NCBI GenBank assembly: GCA_029817715.1
Contig: JARUPY010000350.1
Span: 1 to 64,000, forward strand
DNA length: 64,000 nt
Direction: 5' to 3'
From: Melastoma dodecandrum
Taxonomy: Eukaryota > Streptophyta > Magnoliopsida > Myrtales > Melastomataceae
Shown one piece after another: positions 1 through 10,689 of the stretch (within the stretch, counting starts at the first letter, position 1; every line of letters begins with the position of its first letter). Below the pieces are notes generated by a model that saw nothing but the letters and a program-made list of their open reading frames with translations, had not been told where the DNA came from and did no database searches. Made by a program: the position numbers and the translations under genes.

Positions 1-429
1 CGACTCCTTTATTGGTTTTAAGAAACAAAAATTCGTCCAAGCCCATAAACCTTCGTCTCAATGGACAGGAAGGTGGAAAGGGAAGGTATGTGCCCCCCTG
101 TAAGGGCTCAGAAGAGAAAGGAAAGGCGTCTAAGTCACGCCCAAAAAAAGACTTAGGATGACCCCTAGCGGTGCCACCCTCGGAAGGGAATCAAGCCACA
201 GAGAAACAAGTCGCGGAGCCCGAAACGGGTCGAGTCTAACTGATTACTCGGATAAACCCGGGCCAAAGCTTCGACTACACTCATCTACGGAGGAGACAGG
301 CCCTGCGACCTTCAACGCAGAAAAGAAACAGGGCCCCTCGTGAGTTGTAACGCTCTCACCTTCCTTGCGGAGTTACGCCTGGCATACGACAAGTCGGAGG
401 CGCCGAAAGGTAAAACCCTGACTCTAAGG

Positions 430-2935
430 TCACTTCTTTTCCATCTGGCTTCCCTCATGCACTGGCTGAGGAAACCACTCGGATTCGCAATGAAACAGCA
501 CGTGCAACTAGTTATACCATCGCAGCCACCTTTGACGGTGTTTTGGTGGGTCGAGTCGTAATAGACATTCGGGCGCCACCGTCAACGTTCATCCCACTCA
601 CCAAGTTTAGACTACTTGGGTACATAGCATAGCGATGTTGGTACGAAACCGACGTGGCTGTAAGCGGCTTTAATGGAAGGAAGTCCGAATTGCCTGGGGA
701 TATGCCCTGTGCATATAAGCGTCGGATGTCTCGAGCAGGAAAATTGTTTCTTCGTAATTGACATAGCCCCTTCGTTTAATGCGCTTTTGGGTCGCGATTG
801 GCTTCATTAAAGCCGCCGCGATCACGTCGACTTTGCATAGGATGTTTAGATTTTTATGATCTTGACTCTGAAAATAGTGACTATCAGGGCTTATGAATAC
901 TCCTGTTGTGACAAGGGCATTTTTACATGCAGAAACATGCAAGACGATCAAGGACCTCACCTTGGAATCAACGCTACTAGATAGGAGACCCTACTGTTGG
1001 ACCCCTAGGTGTTGAAACCACTCCGGGAAGTTCCGTCTTCATTGTGAGGTTATGGCACCTCTCAACCCCAAGCATGATGAGGGAACCAATCGTGCCGACA
1101 GGATGGGGCCCCCGGACTTCACGGACAAGGATATAGATGAGGTCCTGAAGGGAAGTAGTCCAGCACAAGGATGGAGACGAGACAGTACTAAACAGTCCTA
1201 ATGGCGACAAGGGAGAGGCGCCCAAGAGCCAGGAAAGTGCTTGCGACGGAGTTGGAGCTCGATAGACTCCTGCACGAAGGGTTGTATGGACTGTGACGAA
1301 GGAAGCGGCTATGCAGTCGCTGATCTTCCTCCAGCGGATTCATGAGTATGCTAGGGAAGTCTATGGAAATTAGGTTGCCAAAATAAGCAGTTGTAAATGT
1401 TGAGGGCTAGCTTATCTACGGTCCATTGATACCGACTTAGGCGGTGTCCAGGGTCGCGAGTCTCTTATGATGCCATGTGACCCGCTTGTAAGTATCAATT
1501 TAGTGCGAGGAACCATAGCCCTCGGATCGTTTTCGTTGGTTCTTCAATGAATAAAAGAAAATTTCTCGTATTCTATTAAGGCTACTCTTGAAGAATTCAA
1601 GGATTGTTTCGCTTGGGACTTATACTGAAATGCCGGGTCTAGATCGCCGATCTGTAGAGCTTAAGTTGCTCAATCATAAGCAGGATTTAAGCCGGTTCAA
1701 CAGGCACCAAGGAGAATGTTTTTTTACTCTCATGAAGTCATTCAGGCAGTATTCGAAGAAGTCAAGAAGCTCTTTTAAAGCTGGGTAATTTAAACGAACA
1801 TCGTGGTTCAACCGAGTGGGATATCCCAGCTATTGTCCCTGTCATCCAAGAAGAATGGGCAGAATTAGAGTCTGGCATCGACTTCAGAGATTTAAATTCG
1901 TGCTACTCCAAATAGGATGAATATCCCATGCCCATTGCATGACGACCTTAGTCGATAAGACGGACCAGGGCAACCAAAATTAAGTCATTCATTGGAAATG
2001 CGTTTCTCAGGATATAACCAAATTTTTCTTGGCTGAGGAAAATATCCCACTAAAACCCGGCGTTCAGATGGTCTCTTAGGGGGCAATTTTTGAGTGGGTA
2101 TAGTCATCGGCGTTTTGGGCTAAAAAAACACGCTGGTGCAACCTACCAACGGAGCTATGAACGCCATTTTTTTATGCTTCGATTGCCAAGACAGTCGAGG
2201 TTGTACATAGATGATATAGTGGTCAAATCAAAAGACGAGAGGTCGCTATGTTAATGATCTTATGGAAATGCTTTCATCCAAGATGAGAAAGCATCAGCTC
2301 AAACTAAACCCTCTCCAATGTGCTTTTCGGAGTAAGAGCAGGACATTTCTTAGGGTTCCTAGTTCATCAACGTGGCATAGAAGTCGACCAGAAACAAAGT
2401 GAATGCCATTCAAAGATTGAACCCTCCGAGTAACAAAGAAACAGTTACAGGCTTTCTTAGGGAGGGTCAATTATCTCAGGCGATTTATTGGTAACGTCGT
2501 TGGACGGACAGAAGTCTTCTCGACTTTACTAAAGGCAAAGGGAAACTTTGTGTGGGGTGACGGAACACCAGAAAGCATTTGAAGGCTTAAAGGAGTATTT
2601 AATGAAGCCGCCTGTACTCGCCCCTCCTCGGGTAGGAAAGCCTTATCTGCTTTATGTGGCAGCGACTGAATCAGTCATCGGAGCCTTGTTAGCCCAAGAG
2701 GCGGAAGACAAAACTGAGGAGAGCGGTATACTATTTGTCAAGACAACTAACCGCTACAGAAAAGCGCTATACAATTAAGGAGAAGTTATGCCTGTCAGTC
2801 TTTTATACTGTTACTAAGCTAAGGTAGTATATTGGATCCCAAGAGGTTCATGTCATTACCAAGTCTCCAGTCATAAAGTACTTTTCGAAAGTCCCCTACT
2901 GACTGGGAGAATTAGTAAATGGAGTTTAGTGCTAT
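430..2935 (+). pseudogene. Tat protease, reverse transcriptase and RNase H remnant
   Basis: This is the decayed middle of the polyprotein. Around 540-620 a stretch reading VVIDIRAP...FIPLTKFRLLGY resembles the protease segment that follows the active site, with the catalytic motif unrecognisable. From about 1560 the Tat reverse-transcriptase approach appears (EEFKDCFAWD, then EMPGLDRRSVE). It is followed by RDLN...DEYPMPI near 1890-1940, GYNQIFLAEEN near 2010, and a damaged VLFGVRAGHFLGFLVHQRGIEVD block near 2310-2390. The RT thumb and start of RNase H are readable at 2548-2778 (FEGLKEYLMKPPVLAPP, then YVAATESVIGALLAQE). The pieces lie in different frames with several stops, so no functional enzyme is possible. 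Confidence 0.75.
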
Positions 2936-3440
2936 CCGCGTATGATCTACGATTCAAATCCCAACAATCGGTGAAAGGACAGGCTCTAGCCGATTTCTTG
3001 GTAAATCACGATCCATCCGTATCAATCGATCAAGAAGAACCCCTTGAAGACATCTGGCAGGGTTGGTTTGACGGATCTTCGGCGAAATCCGGCGTAGGAA
3101 TAGGCCTTCGCATACTTTCGTCACTAGGAAAAGATGTTCGTCTAGCGTATCGCTTGACGGCAGATCACACCAACAATGCGACTGAATATGAAGCTTGGAT
3201 CACGCTCCTGAAGGAAACTATTAAACCTTGGGAGCCAAGAAAGCTACAGTGATGGGGGATTCTCAACTGGTGATTAACCAGATGAATGGTACTTCTATAT
3301 GCCAGGAGAAACTCACACCCTATCATCAAGTCGCCCGTAAACTGGTCGAGCGATTTGAAGCGATCACTTTCTTCTTTGTAGGTCGAGGGGAAAATACCAT
3401 CGCTAATGACTTAGCCCAAAAGGCTTCAGGATACAAGGCC
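2929..3440 (+). pseudogene. Second (archaeal-type) RNase H of the Tat element
   Basis: After a linker of Tat type (KGQALADFLVNHD) the sequence reads GWFDGSSAKSGVGIG and then NNATEYEAW, which carry the first Asp and the Glu of an RNase H active site. A frameshift near 3228-3250 moves the reading frame, and the domain continues with VMGDSQLVINQMNG (third acidic residue) and NTIANDLAQKA (last Asp). A second RNase H between the first one and integrase is the hallmark of Tat elements, and its expected role is removal of the RNA strand during reverse transcription. The four acidic residues are all still present, but the frameshift splits the domain. Confidence 0.75.
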
Positions 3441-3479
3441 AAAAAAGGAAGCGATTGTATCCCAGAAATAGTTTCTCAC

Positions 3480-4819
3480 CTAGCTCCCCAAGGCGACGCG
3501 TTCACTCTGGACATAATGACAAGCGATAAGGATTGGAGGAGGCCAATCACCGACTTCCTCTCCGACCCAACACAAAAGGCGAGCCAAAGAATCAAGACTC
3601 AGGCTTTGTCGTACACCCTTATAGATGGGGTACTTTACAGAAAGACCAAAGAAGGAGTCCTACTAAGGTGCGTCGACTTAGACGAAGCAACCCCAATTAT
3701 GTTAGAGACTCACCAGGGTTTATGCGGGTCTCACCAATCTGGCACCAAAATGTCTTGGACTATCCAAAGACATGGTTTTTACTGGCCATCAATGCTAAAG
3801 AACTGCATAGAAATGGCTAGGGGATGCCAAGAGTGTCAAAAACATGGTCCGGTGACAAGGGCCCCAGCGTCCGACTTAGTCTCAGTCGTCAAGCCTTGGC
3901 CATTTAGGTCTTGGGCTTTAGATATAATCGGGGAAATCCATCCGCACTCAAGTAAAGGTGACGCCTATATTCTAGTCGCCACCGATTATTTTACTAAATG
4001 GGTCGAGGCTCAGGTATATAAGAGATCGATCACAAAGAAGTGATCGATTTTCTTAAATCATCTATCATCTATAGATTTGGAATTCTCCAGAATATTGTAG
4101 TGGACAATGGCACCGCTTTCAATAATGAGAAAATGCGAGAATTCTCTACGGAGTTTGGTTTCTCGATCACCAACTCAACACCTTATTATCCTCAGGCGAA
4201 TGGACAGGCTGAAGCCACCAATAAACTCATAAAGAACAATATTCAGAAAATGGTTGGCGCAAATCCAAGAGAATGGCACCAACTATTACAAGACACTTTA
4301 TGGGCTTTAAGAGTTACTAAGAGAGAAAGCACCGGGGAAACCCCTTTTTCACTAGTAGATGGGCAAGACGCCGTCCTACCTATTGAGGTGCGATACAAGT
4401 CGCTCAGGGTGACTCATCCTGATTTACAAGACGAGGCAATGTACCTCGCTTTGGACGAATTAGAGAAGAAGCGACTTGATGTAATAGACCGACTCGAGGT
4501 GCATAAACAAAGGATTGCTAGGCATTATAACAAAAAGGTTGTCCATAAGCACTTTAAAGTGGGCGACTTGGTTTGGAAGATGGTGCTACCCCTTAAATCG
4601 AAAAACCAAGTTTTGGGTAAATGGTCCCCTAATTGGGAAGGTCCACATGAGGTATGTGAAACATACTCATCTAATAGCTATAGGCTTATGACGAGAAGTG
4701 GGGTCAGACATCCATTAAAGGTTAATGGTAAATATCTCAAACCCTATCGCGCGACTATCTGGGAAGCTCACCATAAAAATCCTAAGACAAAGGACTCCAT
4801 TAATTTGGGAAACGCTTAA
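3480..4819 (+). pseudogene. Tat integrase
   Basis: The HHCC zinc-binding region is visible (ETHQGLCGSHQSG, then CQECQKHG at about 3710-3845). The catalytic core has its three acidic residues: Asp in SWALDIIGEI (about 3910), Asp in VVDNGTAFN (about 4100) and Glu in GQAEATNKLI (about 4205). The carboxyl part keeps the Tat signature FKVGDLVWKM and WEGPHEV. One frameshift at about 4036-4043 separates the core into two overlapping readings; otherwise the frame is open to the stop at 4819. This is the best preserved part of the element. The enzyme would insert the cDNA copy into the genome. Confidence 0.85.
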
Positions 4820-4957
4820 TTCCTAAGAAATTGCGCTAGGCTTCAGTAACACTGTCTGGAAGAATGAATCGAGCGTAGTGAGCAAGAATTCATTTGGGAC
4901 ACAAGGAACTTGGTTTATTCAGTAAAACAAAAACAATGGAATTGCATTGTTCTTTGG

Positions 4958-7900
4958 TTACAAATTTAATCTCCATAACCCGCCAACTTCATTGAAATCG
5001 AGGACAAGGGATTTACGAGCTCGTCGCTTCGCGTTCACCTTGTTTCGCTGGGCATAAAGGTCGACGACCTTTTCTCTATCCTTCTCAGCATTGGCCTCCA
5101 GCTCCTCGATTTCTTGAGTATTGATCGACGCAAGCTGCCGAGTCAGGTCATTCTTGAGGTTCGTGTAGAACTCTATCTGTCTCTCTGCCTCGGTCAGCTT
5201 CTCTTGCACATCGACCAAACGTTGGCGGGCGTCCTGTGCGGCTTTAGAGGCCTGCCCTCGAGCTTCATTGATCGACTGAATCTTCGAGTCAGTCGAGTCC
5301 AAGGTGAGCAGGTCGGCGTAGTAATCCCTCCAGCGGGTCCAGTACGTCGACCTGAAGCTCTTGCAGGCCCCCAATATTTCGTCCGTGACCCGAGGGGATG
5401 TCTCGATCCTCTTCAACAACTTCTGCATCCTCCTAAATTCGTTGACGCTTAAGGGGTCGATGAGCAGAAGTTGGCAAAGTTCTTCGATAGCCTCGTGAAG
5501 CCACCCACGGGTCTTTGGTCGACCTAGAAGTCGCCGCAGCAGGATCCTGAAGAACAAGAGGCAAAATATTGTTAAACAATACCCTAAAAGGCAACGACCT
5601 CGTGCAATCGAATACTTACCTTTGGAGGCAATTTATCCCCGGAGCTCTCATCCGAAGAAGAAGGGGGAGTAGGGATCTTTTGTCGGCCAGCGGACACCTT
5701 CACCCTCTTTGGACGAGCCTATAAGGAGGGATACAAGAACCTCAGTTAAAATCACAATGATACTACTATGTTTAAAACAAGAACACATACCATCGCTGGT
5801 GTAGGAGTTTGGACTGGAGGAGAAGGAATAGCTTGATTTTCCTCCTCACAAGTCGACCGGGTCGGTGGGTCGACCAGGACCGCGACATCCAGAACAGCCT
5901 GTTCTTCTTGAACCAAGGCCTCAGGGATGTGCTGAAACGGAATACGACGCAGAACCAAAAGTTCATATATGAACTAAGGTAAGGATACACCAGCTGAGAG
6001 CTAAACTTACCTTGGCGATCGAAGCCTTTGAACTTTGGCCCAAGCTGTGGGAGATAAGCTGATGGCCATCCTTGTCTGAAGCCTCTCCCTAGACAATATG
6101 GTATGGGTCAGATATGAAAACTCAAAACAAAAACTGGAGTCAGCAGAGTCTTACCTCTGCGGCCGGTTTTTGTGGAGCGTCGACTACAGCTGAGGACACT
6201 GGCACTGCAGCTGGTGCCCTGGTAGATGAGGTCGCCGCTGAAGCGGTTGGCGACTTGGATGGGGTCGCCGCTGCTGCAGTTGGCGACCTGGATGGGGTCG
6301 CCGCTGCTGCAGTTGGCGACCTGGATGGGGTCGCCGCTGCTGCCGTTGGCGACCTGGATGAGGTCACCGCTGCAGTAACTGACGACCTATGAGAGGAAGT
6401 CGCCACCTTCACCAGTCTCTTCCTCTGAGACAGAGGCATCTCTTCAGGATCTTCTTCCTCGACCGCCTTGCGCTTTGGAGCGCTTTTGGGTCGAGCCTTC
6501 GAAGGACCACCTGCGACTATTTTGCTGGGATTCGCAACTTTAGCCTTCCCCTTGCTGGTCGACTTGAGTCTAGAAGGAGCAGGGGCAAGGGGGCTTTAGG
6601 CTTGGATTTTCTAGATCCCTGAGGAAGCATTGATCCTGAAAGGGAGGAAGCTTATGATTAATATTAAGAAACCAATACTCTTAAAGTAAAGCTAAGTCTT
6701 TACCTTTGGCTTTAATGTGCGCGTCATCGGTATAAAAATCAGGTTCCTTGGAAACGTCCAAGAAGTGCATCAGGGCCCGCAGCTCTTCATAGGTAGTCGA
6801 CCACAGCACAGTGAAGAACTGTGTGGCGAAACAGGCAGAAGTATCATATGGGAATTCCATCTGGGAGAGCTGCGTCTTGTGATTGAGCAAGTTGAGGGTC
6901 TTCGAGTCGATCGACTTGCATACAATCCTTTTCGCCCGGTCCCCGTATAGGCCGCCGGCAGGGTCAGCAAGTGGAACTGCTACACTTTGGATAAACCCAA
7001 ACTGCCTCGCGCACAGTTGAGGGTTATAGACTTCGAAGGTCAGGTAGCCGTCGAAGATAACAGGCAGATCTCGACGGGTTAATACCCCATTCCAGAAGCC
7101 ACGAGCAGCTTGAAGATCGATTTCCTGAGCAAATGTCTTGCCGCCTGGAAAGGGTGCCCAGCTGCGTCGATCTACCCTGCCGAAGTCGACTATATGCTTC
7201 AGGTGGCCAGTGATTGATGTCATAAGCCATTGATCCTTTCGCTGGCAGCACTGATCTAGGATGGTCTCCCCATAATAGGAGGATTCAAGGGGCGAAGAAG
7301 GACCCTTGAACCCGGTCAATCCCGGCATGGCCGACCAGAGATGGATTAGCCAGAGCAACCCTCCTGCTGGATGTTTTGGAAATGGCTTGATTTGAGACGT
7401 CGCTCTGTCCAGATCATGATAAAGCAGACCCAAAATAAATGGACCCCAGGAGATTTCTTCATTAGTCTCCCTCAGAAAATTGGCCACCGCATAAGAAGTG
7501 TGGCTGACTTTCTTCCCAGGGAAGCAGTAAACGAATTTGCTCAACCAGGTGCTGAGGAACTCGACCTCCTCCTGGGCGCCAAAACCTTCAGTCGACAATC
7601 TCTCATCTGACTTCTTGCCTGCCGAGGCCATCTTCAGATGCCTATTCACCACCTCCATGTACTGAAGGGCGCCCTTAGGGTTAATATCATCTGCTTGAGA
7701 GTACTGCCGAACAGGGCAGCCATTGATTTTGCACCTGGTCAAAATCTTCACGTCTGCCAATGTAACAGACATAGGGCCCTCTGGGAAATAGAAGCAGTTG
7801 ACAGCAGAATTCCAGAAAGGCAACATGGCCGAACAAACCCTAGGATCACAGTTCTTGGTTGCCACGGACATTCTAAAGAATCTCAAGATTTTCTGATTCC

Positions 7901-8204
7901 TAAACCTCTCTGTGAAATGCTCCTCCCACATCTCGAGCCAGTCCACCATCTCAGACTTAGATGCAGAAGGAAAACACAGGAAGGATCCCTGACCTTCCCA
8001 GTTGAGGGGATCGATGAAGTCGGGATGGCAAATCGGGATGGGCTTCTCGGTGACGAGATAGTTGAGCGGCACCGTCTCCGGAAAAAGATGCTCCGGCAAG
8101 ATAGGTCCAAGAGTGACGCCCGATCCCTGATCCTCTGCGACCGGAACGGGTCCGGTTGGCCCCGCACGCAGATTATGGAACTCAAAGCACTTAAAAGTTG
8201 ACAT
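4958..8204 (-). CDS. Antisense PMD-like multi-exon gene inside the Tat element
   Basis: The gene runs opposite to pol. Exon 1 (8204-6704) is open for 500 codons and carries a plant mobile domain pattern: FWNSAVNCFYFPEGPMSVTL, then a Gly-Cys-Pro-Val stretch, then FLSTWLSKFVYCFPGKKVS. Five further exons follow with canonical GT-AG introns that I placed by eye: 6635-6155, 6088-6011, 5931-5791, 5718-5620 and 5546-4958. Exons 3 to 5 are exact multiples of three and stay in frame. Exon 2 has an 11-residue Ser-Pro-Thr-Ala repeat; the last exon is a coiled coil (ESLTEAERQIEF-like heptads). One-base frameshifts occur in a C run near 6590 and in the last exon near 5500. PMD genes occur both in transposons and as host genes; antisense extra ORFs are known in Tat elements. 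The function is unknown. Confidence 0.65.
6246..6377. repeat. 33-bp tandem repeat, four copies
   Basis: A 33-bp unit (GTTGGCGACCTGGATGGGGT followed by CGCCGCTGCTGCA) repeats four times head to tail. The unit keeps frame in the antisense gene, where it encodes an 11-residue Ser-Pro-Thr-Ala-rich repeat in exon 2. The first and last units are slightly diverged and the central ones nearly identical, which suggests replication slippage. Confidence 0.9.
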
Positions 8205-8491
8205 CTTTTTAAGGATCGAAGGAGTTTTGAAGAGGGAGACTGAAGGGTTTTCTGAGAAACAAGGGTTTCTTGGAAAGACGGAGAAGTGTTGAGCAAGGAA
8301 GAAAAGTGTGGGAAAAGGATGACGATTCTCCTTTATATAGGATATGATTTTTGCTGAGTCGGCACAGCCAACCCAGCATAAAAGGGGGGCTTATGTTGAC
8401 ATGTCAAATAATTTTGGGCCTGGGCTTAGAACAGAGATCCAGTAATTCCTCAAGTCACACTCTAGTCGGCCCGAGATACAGCCGTCTAGGG

Positions 8492-8575
8492 CGATTTATG
8501 ACGAAGTCGACTAGGTCGATTTACGATGAAGTCGACTAGGTCGACTTATGAACGGGGTCGACTAGGTCGACTCAC
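8492..8575. repeat. GTCGACTAGGTCGA repeat cluster
   Basis: Three units of about 25 to 28 bp share the core GTCGACTAGGTCGA. Further GTCGAC palindromes follow up to about 8712 (for example AAGTCGACCAAGTCGATC). The cluster lies between the start of the antisense gene and the 3' LTR, in the probable promoter of the antisense gene. Confidence 0.8.
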
Positions 8576-8899
8576 AACAAAGGAGTGTGGCGATCAAAGT
8601 CAACCAAGATGACTCAACAGTAGCTAGGCCTACTAGTGGGGTCAAAGTCGACGGAACTTTGGATAAGTCGACCAAGTCGATCGTAGTCCATACAGATCAG
8701 TCAAGTCGACGAGGTTAAAATAAATTTATTCATTTTCAATCACGTTTGTTAAAGATCGTAACTGATCTTAAATACCCAGGAACGTGATCCCATATATCAA
8801 GGGGGATGTTGAGACACTCCCACGATATTAGGAATCACGATCTATAACATGATCTGCAAAACGATCTATATGTTACGTGTTAATCACGTACAAGTCCTC

Positions 8900-8907
8900 T
8901 ATAAATA
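8900..8907 (+). promoter_or_regulatory. LTR TATA box
   Basis: TATAAATA sits about 95 bp inside the LTR and is flanked by complementary CCTCT and AGAGG. It is the likely core promoter of the element. Confidence 0.6.
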
Positions 8908-9020
8908 GCAGAGGAATTCTTCAAGATAAAGACACGACCATACACAGCCAAAACTCTGAAGTTTGTTCGTCAACCTTAGGAATTAGATACCTCGACCCGG
9001 TTTGTCGGTCAACTATCCTT

Positions 9021-9180
9021 CCACCGACAGAGTGAGCTCGTAGGGCCTTTGCCGTCAATTCACCGCCAGCGACACCACCGACGGAGTGAGCTCGTAGGGC
9101 CTTCGTCACAGCTTCCCGCCAGCGACCACCACCGACGGAGCGAGCTTCCAAGGCCTTCGTCACAAGTTCTCCGCCGTCAC
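9021..9180. repeat. Tandem repeat of about 55 bp inside the LTR, three copies
   Basis: Units begin at about 9021, 9076 and 9129 and share CCACCGACGGAGTGAGCTCG followed by TAGGGCCTTCGTCAC and a CCGCCAGCGA tail. The copies differ by a few substitutions. They lie downstream of the TATA box, so they would be part of the transcript. Confidence 0.8.
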
Positions 9181-9292
9181 AGGATTCCACATCGTTGACA
9201 CCGTTTACCCTTTTCATTTTTGATGGCTGTAAGCCCTTGTTCTTAATTCGTTAGATTGTAAGACTTGCATTTTATTTCAATAAAATTGTGCA

Positions 9293-9754
9293 TCTTCTTA
9301 CTGGCGACCACAACTCGATTCCTATGAGTCCTTTGCCAAATATTTCCGACGTGATCCGTTCTATAGGCGAACACCGGGTAACCCATTTATACATCCTGCT
9401 GCTCCCTGTGGTGAGCCACCGCAAGGTAATTGTTTTCAATTATCATGAACCCTCTGCACATCCTTCTCAATTTTCTTCTGTAGAATCCGCCACTGCTTTT
9501 AGCATCGGCACTCGAAACCAAGATGAATACTTGCACGCTGTTCAGTACTCTAGTCAATCCAATGCAAATGGCAATAGGCCCAAATTTGCTGAATCTTTCT
9601 ATTGTCTAATTATTAATAATTGTTTAGTATGAATTATTAGTTTAGAGAAAATTCAAGCATTTAGACTAAATGGGAGATTAAGATAATTTCTAGGTTTATG
9701 TATATACCCGAAAATTTATAAGTTGGTCAATATACATATATGCTTAATACAGAC
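9293..9754. other. Unassigned, 462 bp
   Basis: There is an open reading frame to about 9632 on the plus strand with no recognisable motif, then AT-rich sequence. It may include the real end of the Tat LTR. I see no gene here. Confidence 0.4.
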
Positions 9755-10543
9755 TGTTCGCATCGAAAACGGAGTACGTTGAAAATATTTGTCACGAACA
9801 ATTATAGGGACTCAGATGTGGTCACCAGTAACAGAAACACATATGAATTACATTAATAAACGGCGTCTACAAACAAACGGGAAAGCTTACAGCCAGAAAA
9901 ACAATGAAGAATACAAACAAGCTAATAATTTGGAAAGGTGGAGACGTTGTAGACTTGCTGCAGACGTCTTAGACTTACGGGGTGCTGCTTTGGAATTTGG
10001 TCTCCGGTGGTATGGTGGACATAGATGTGAGTGTAGTATGGATGTTGATGGTCGTGTGAGGAAGAAGAGGGTTTGGGAACAGGTCTAGAAACTGGAGATC
10101 GGAGGCTAACAGATGATGACTAAAAATTGAGAACTTTTAGATAAACAATGCGCTTTGACCTTAGATGAATGTTTCAGCCCCTTTTAAGAGAATCTAGACA
10201 TCTTTTATATTAAATTCGGATGTCCAAAGACTTGGGTCTCTCCTCTCCTGATTTTCTTCTAACAAAATATCATCTCAAAGTCATGGGGACGCGTCATACC
10301 TAACCACTTTCCTAAAATCTTGGATTCATGATCTTTCTTGGTCTTCTTAGATCCTGACCCACGCGACTTTGCCTTGTAGACTTAGCTTGAGCTTCTGCCC
10401 TCGTAGACTTATCATGAGCTCCATTTATATTCTCAATAGACTCGCTTAGTAATGGGTCTCCCTGACTGTGAACCGTAGATTCCTTGTAGGCCTTTCTTAA
10501 TGGGCTTCTTATAAATAGGCTCATAATTTTTGTCATGTCAACA
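9755..10543 (-). mobile_element. Probable solo LTR, related to the one at 52378-53234
   Basis: It shares a diverged block with the better defined solo LTR at 52378: TGTTCGC, then AATATTTG, GATGTGGTCRCCAG and AAAGCTTACAGCCA in the same order, and the same GTAGACTTAG words toward the other end, closing with GTCAACA. Read on the minus strand it runs TGTTGACA...GCGAACA. The flanking 5-mers (CAGAC and TAAGT) do not match, so the target duplication has decayed or an edge is wrong. Confidence 0.5.
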
Positions 10544-10689
10544 TAAGTGCCCATTTTTCTGAGGTGATGTTGCCTAAACCTTGTCAGTAAAACTTAGATC
10601 TCCTTTTCTTTTGGCTACGAAACACTTTCATTTCCTGCATAACTCCTTCTTTCTTCTTGCGAAACCCTCGTGCTCCCCCGTCTGACTAC

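Larger units (their letters stand above)
1..9292 (+). mobile_element. Ty3/gypsy Tat-lineage LTR retrotransposon, 3' part
   Basis: The window opens inside this element, so its 5' LTR and most of gag lie outside. In order on the plus strand are a degenerate protease, reverse transcriptase, RNase H, a second archaeal-type RNase H, integrase, then an antisense gene, a purine tract (about 8798-8806) and a 3' LTR starting TGTTGAGAC at 8807. Two RNase H domains and an extra ORF between pol and the 3' LTR are known features of the Tat lineage. Pol carries many stops and frameshifts, so the copy is dead. The right LTR edge (about 9292, after an AATAAA signal) is approximate because no 5' LTR is available for comparison. 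Confidence 0.8.
8807..9292 (+). repeat. 3' LTR of the Tat element
   Basis: The LTR starts TGTTGAGACACTCC directly after a purine tract (ATCAAGGGGGA). It has a TATA box at 8900-8907 framed by a short inverted repeat (TCCTCT...AGAGGA) and an AATAAA signal at about 9280. The end is set at the TGCA at about 9292, which is uncertain; it could extend toward 9470. Confidence 0.6.

Noticed and set aside
6140..6439. Plus- and minus-strand open frames over the 33-bp repeat as separate proteins
   Set aside because: A 33-bp repeat keeps several frames open by chance. Only the minus-strand reading fits the exon structure.
9750..10548. Target duplication for the solo LTR at 9755-10543
   Set aside because: The flanking 5-mers CAGAC and TAAGT do not match, so none is claimed.
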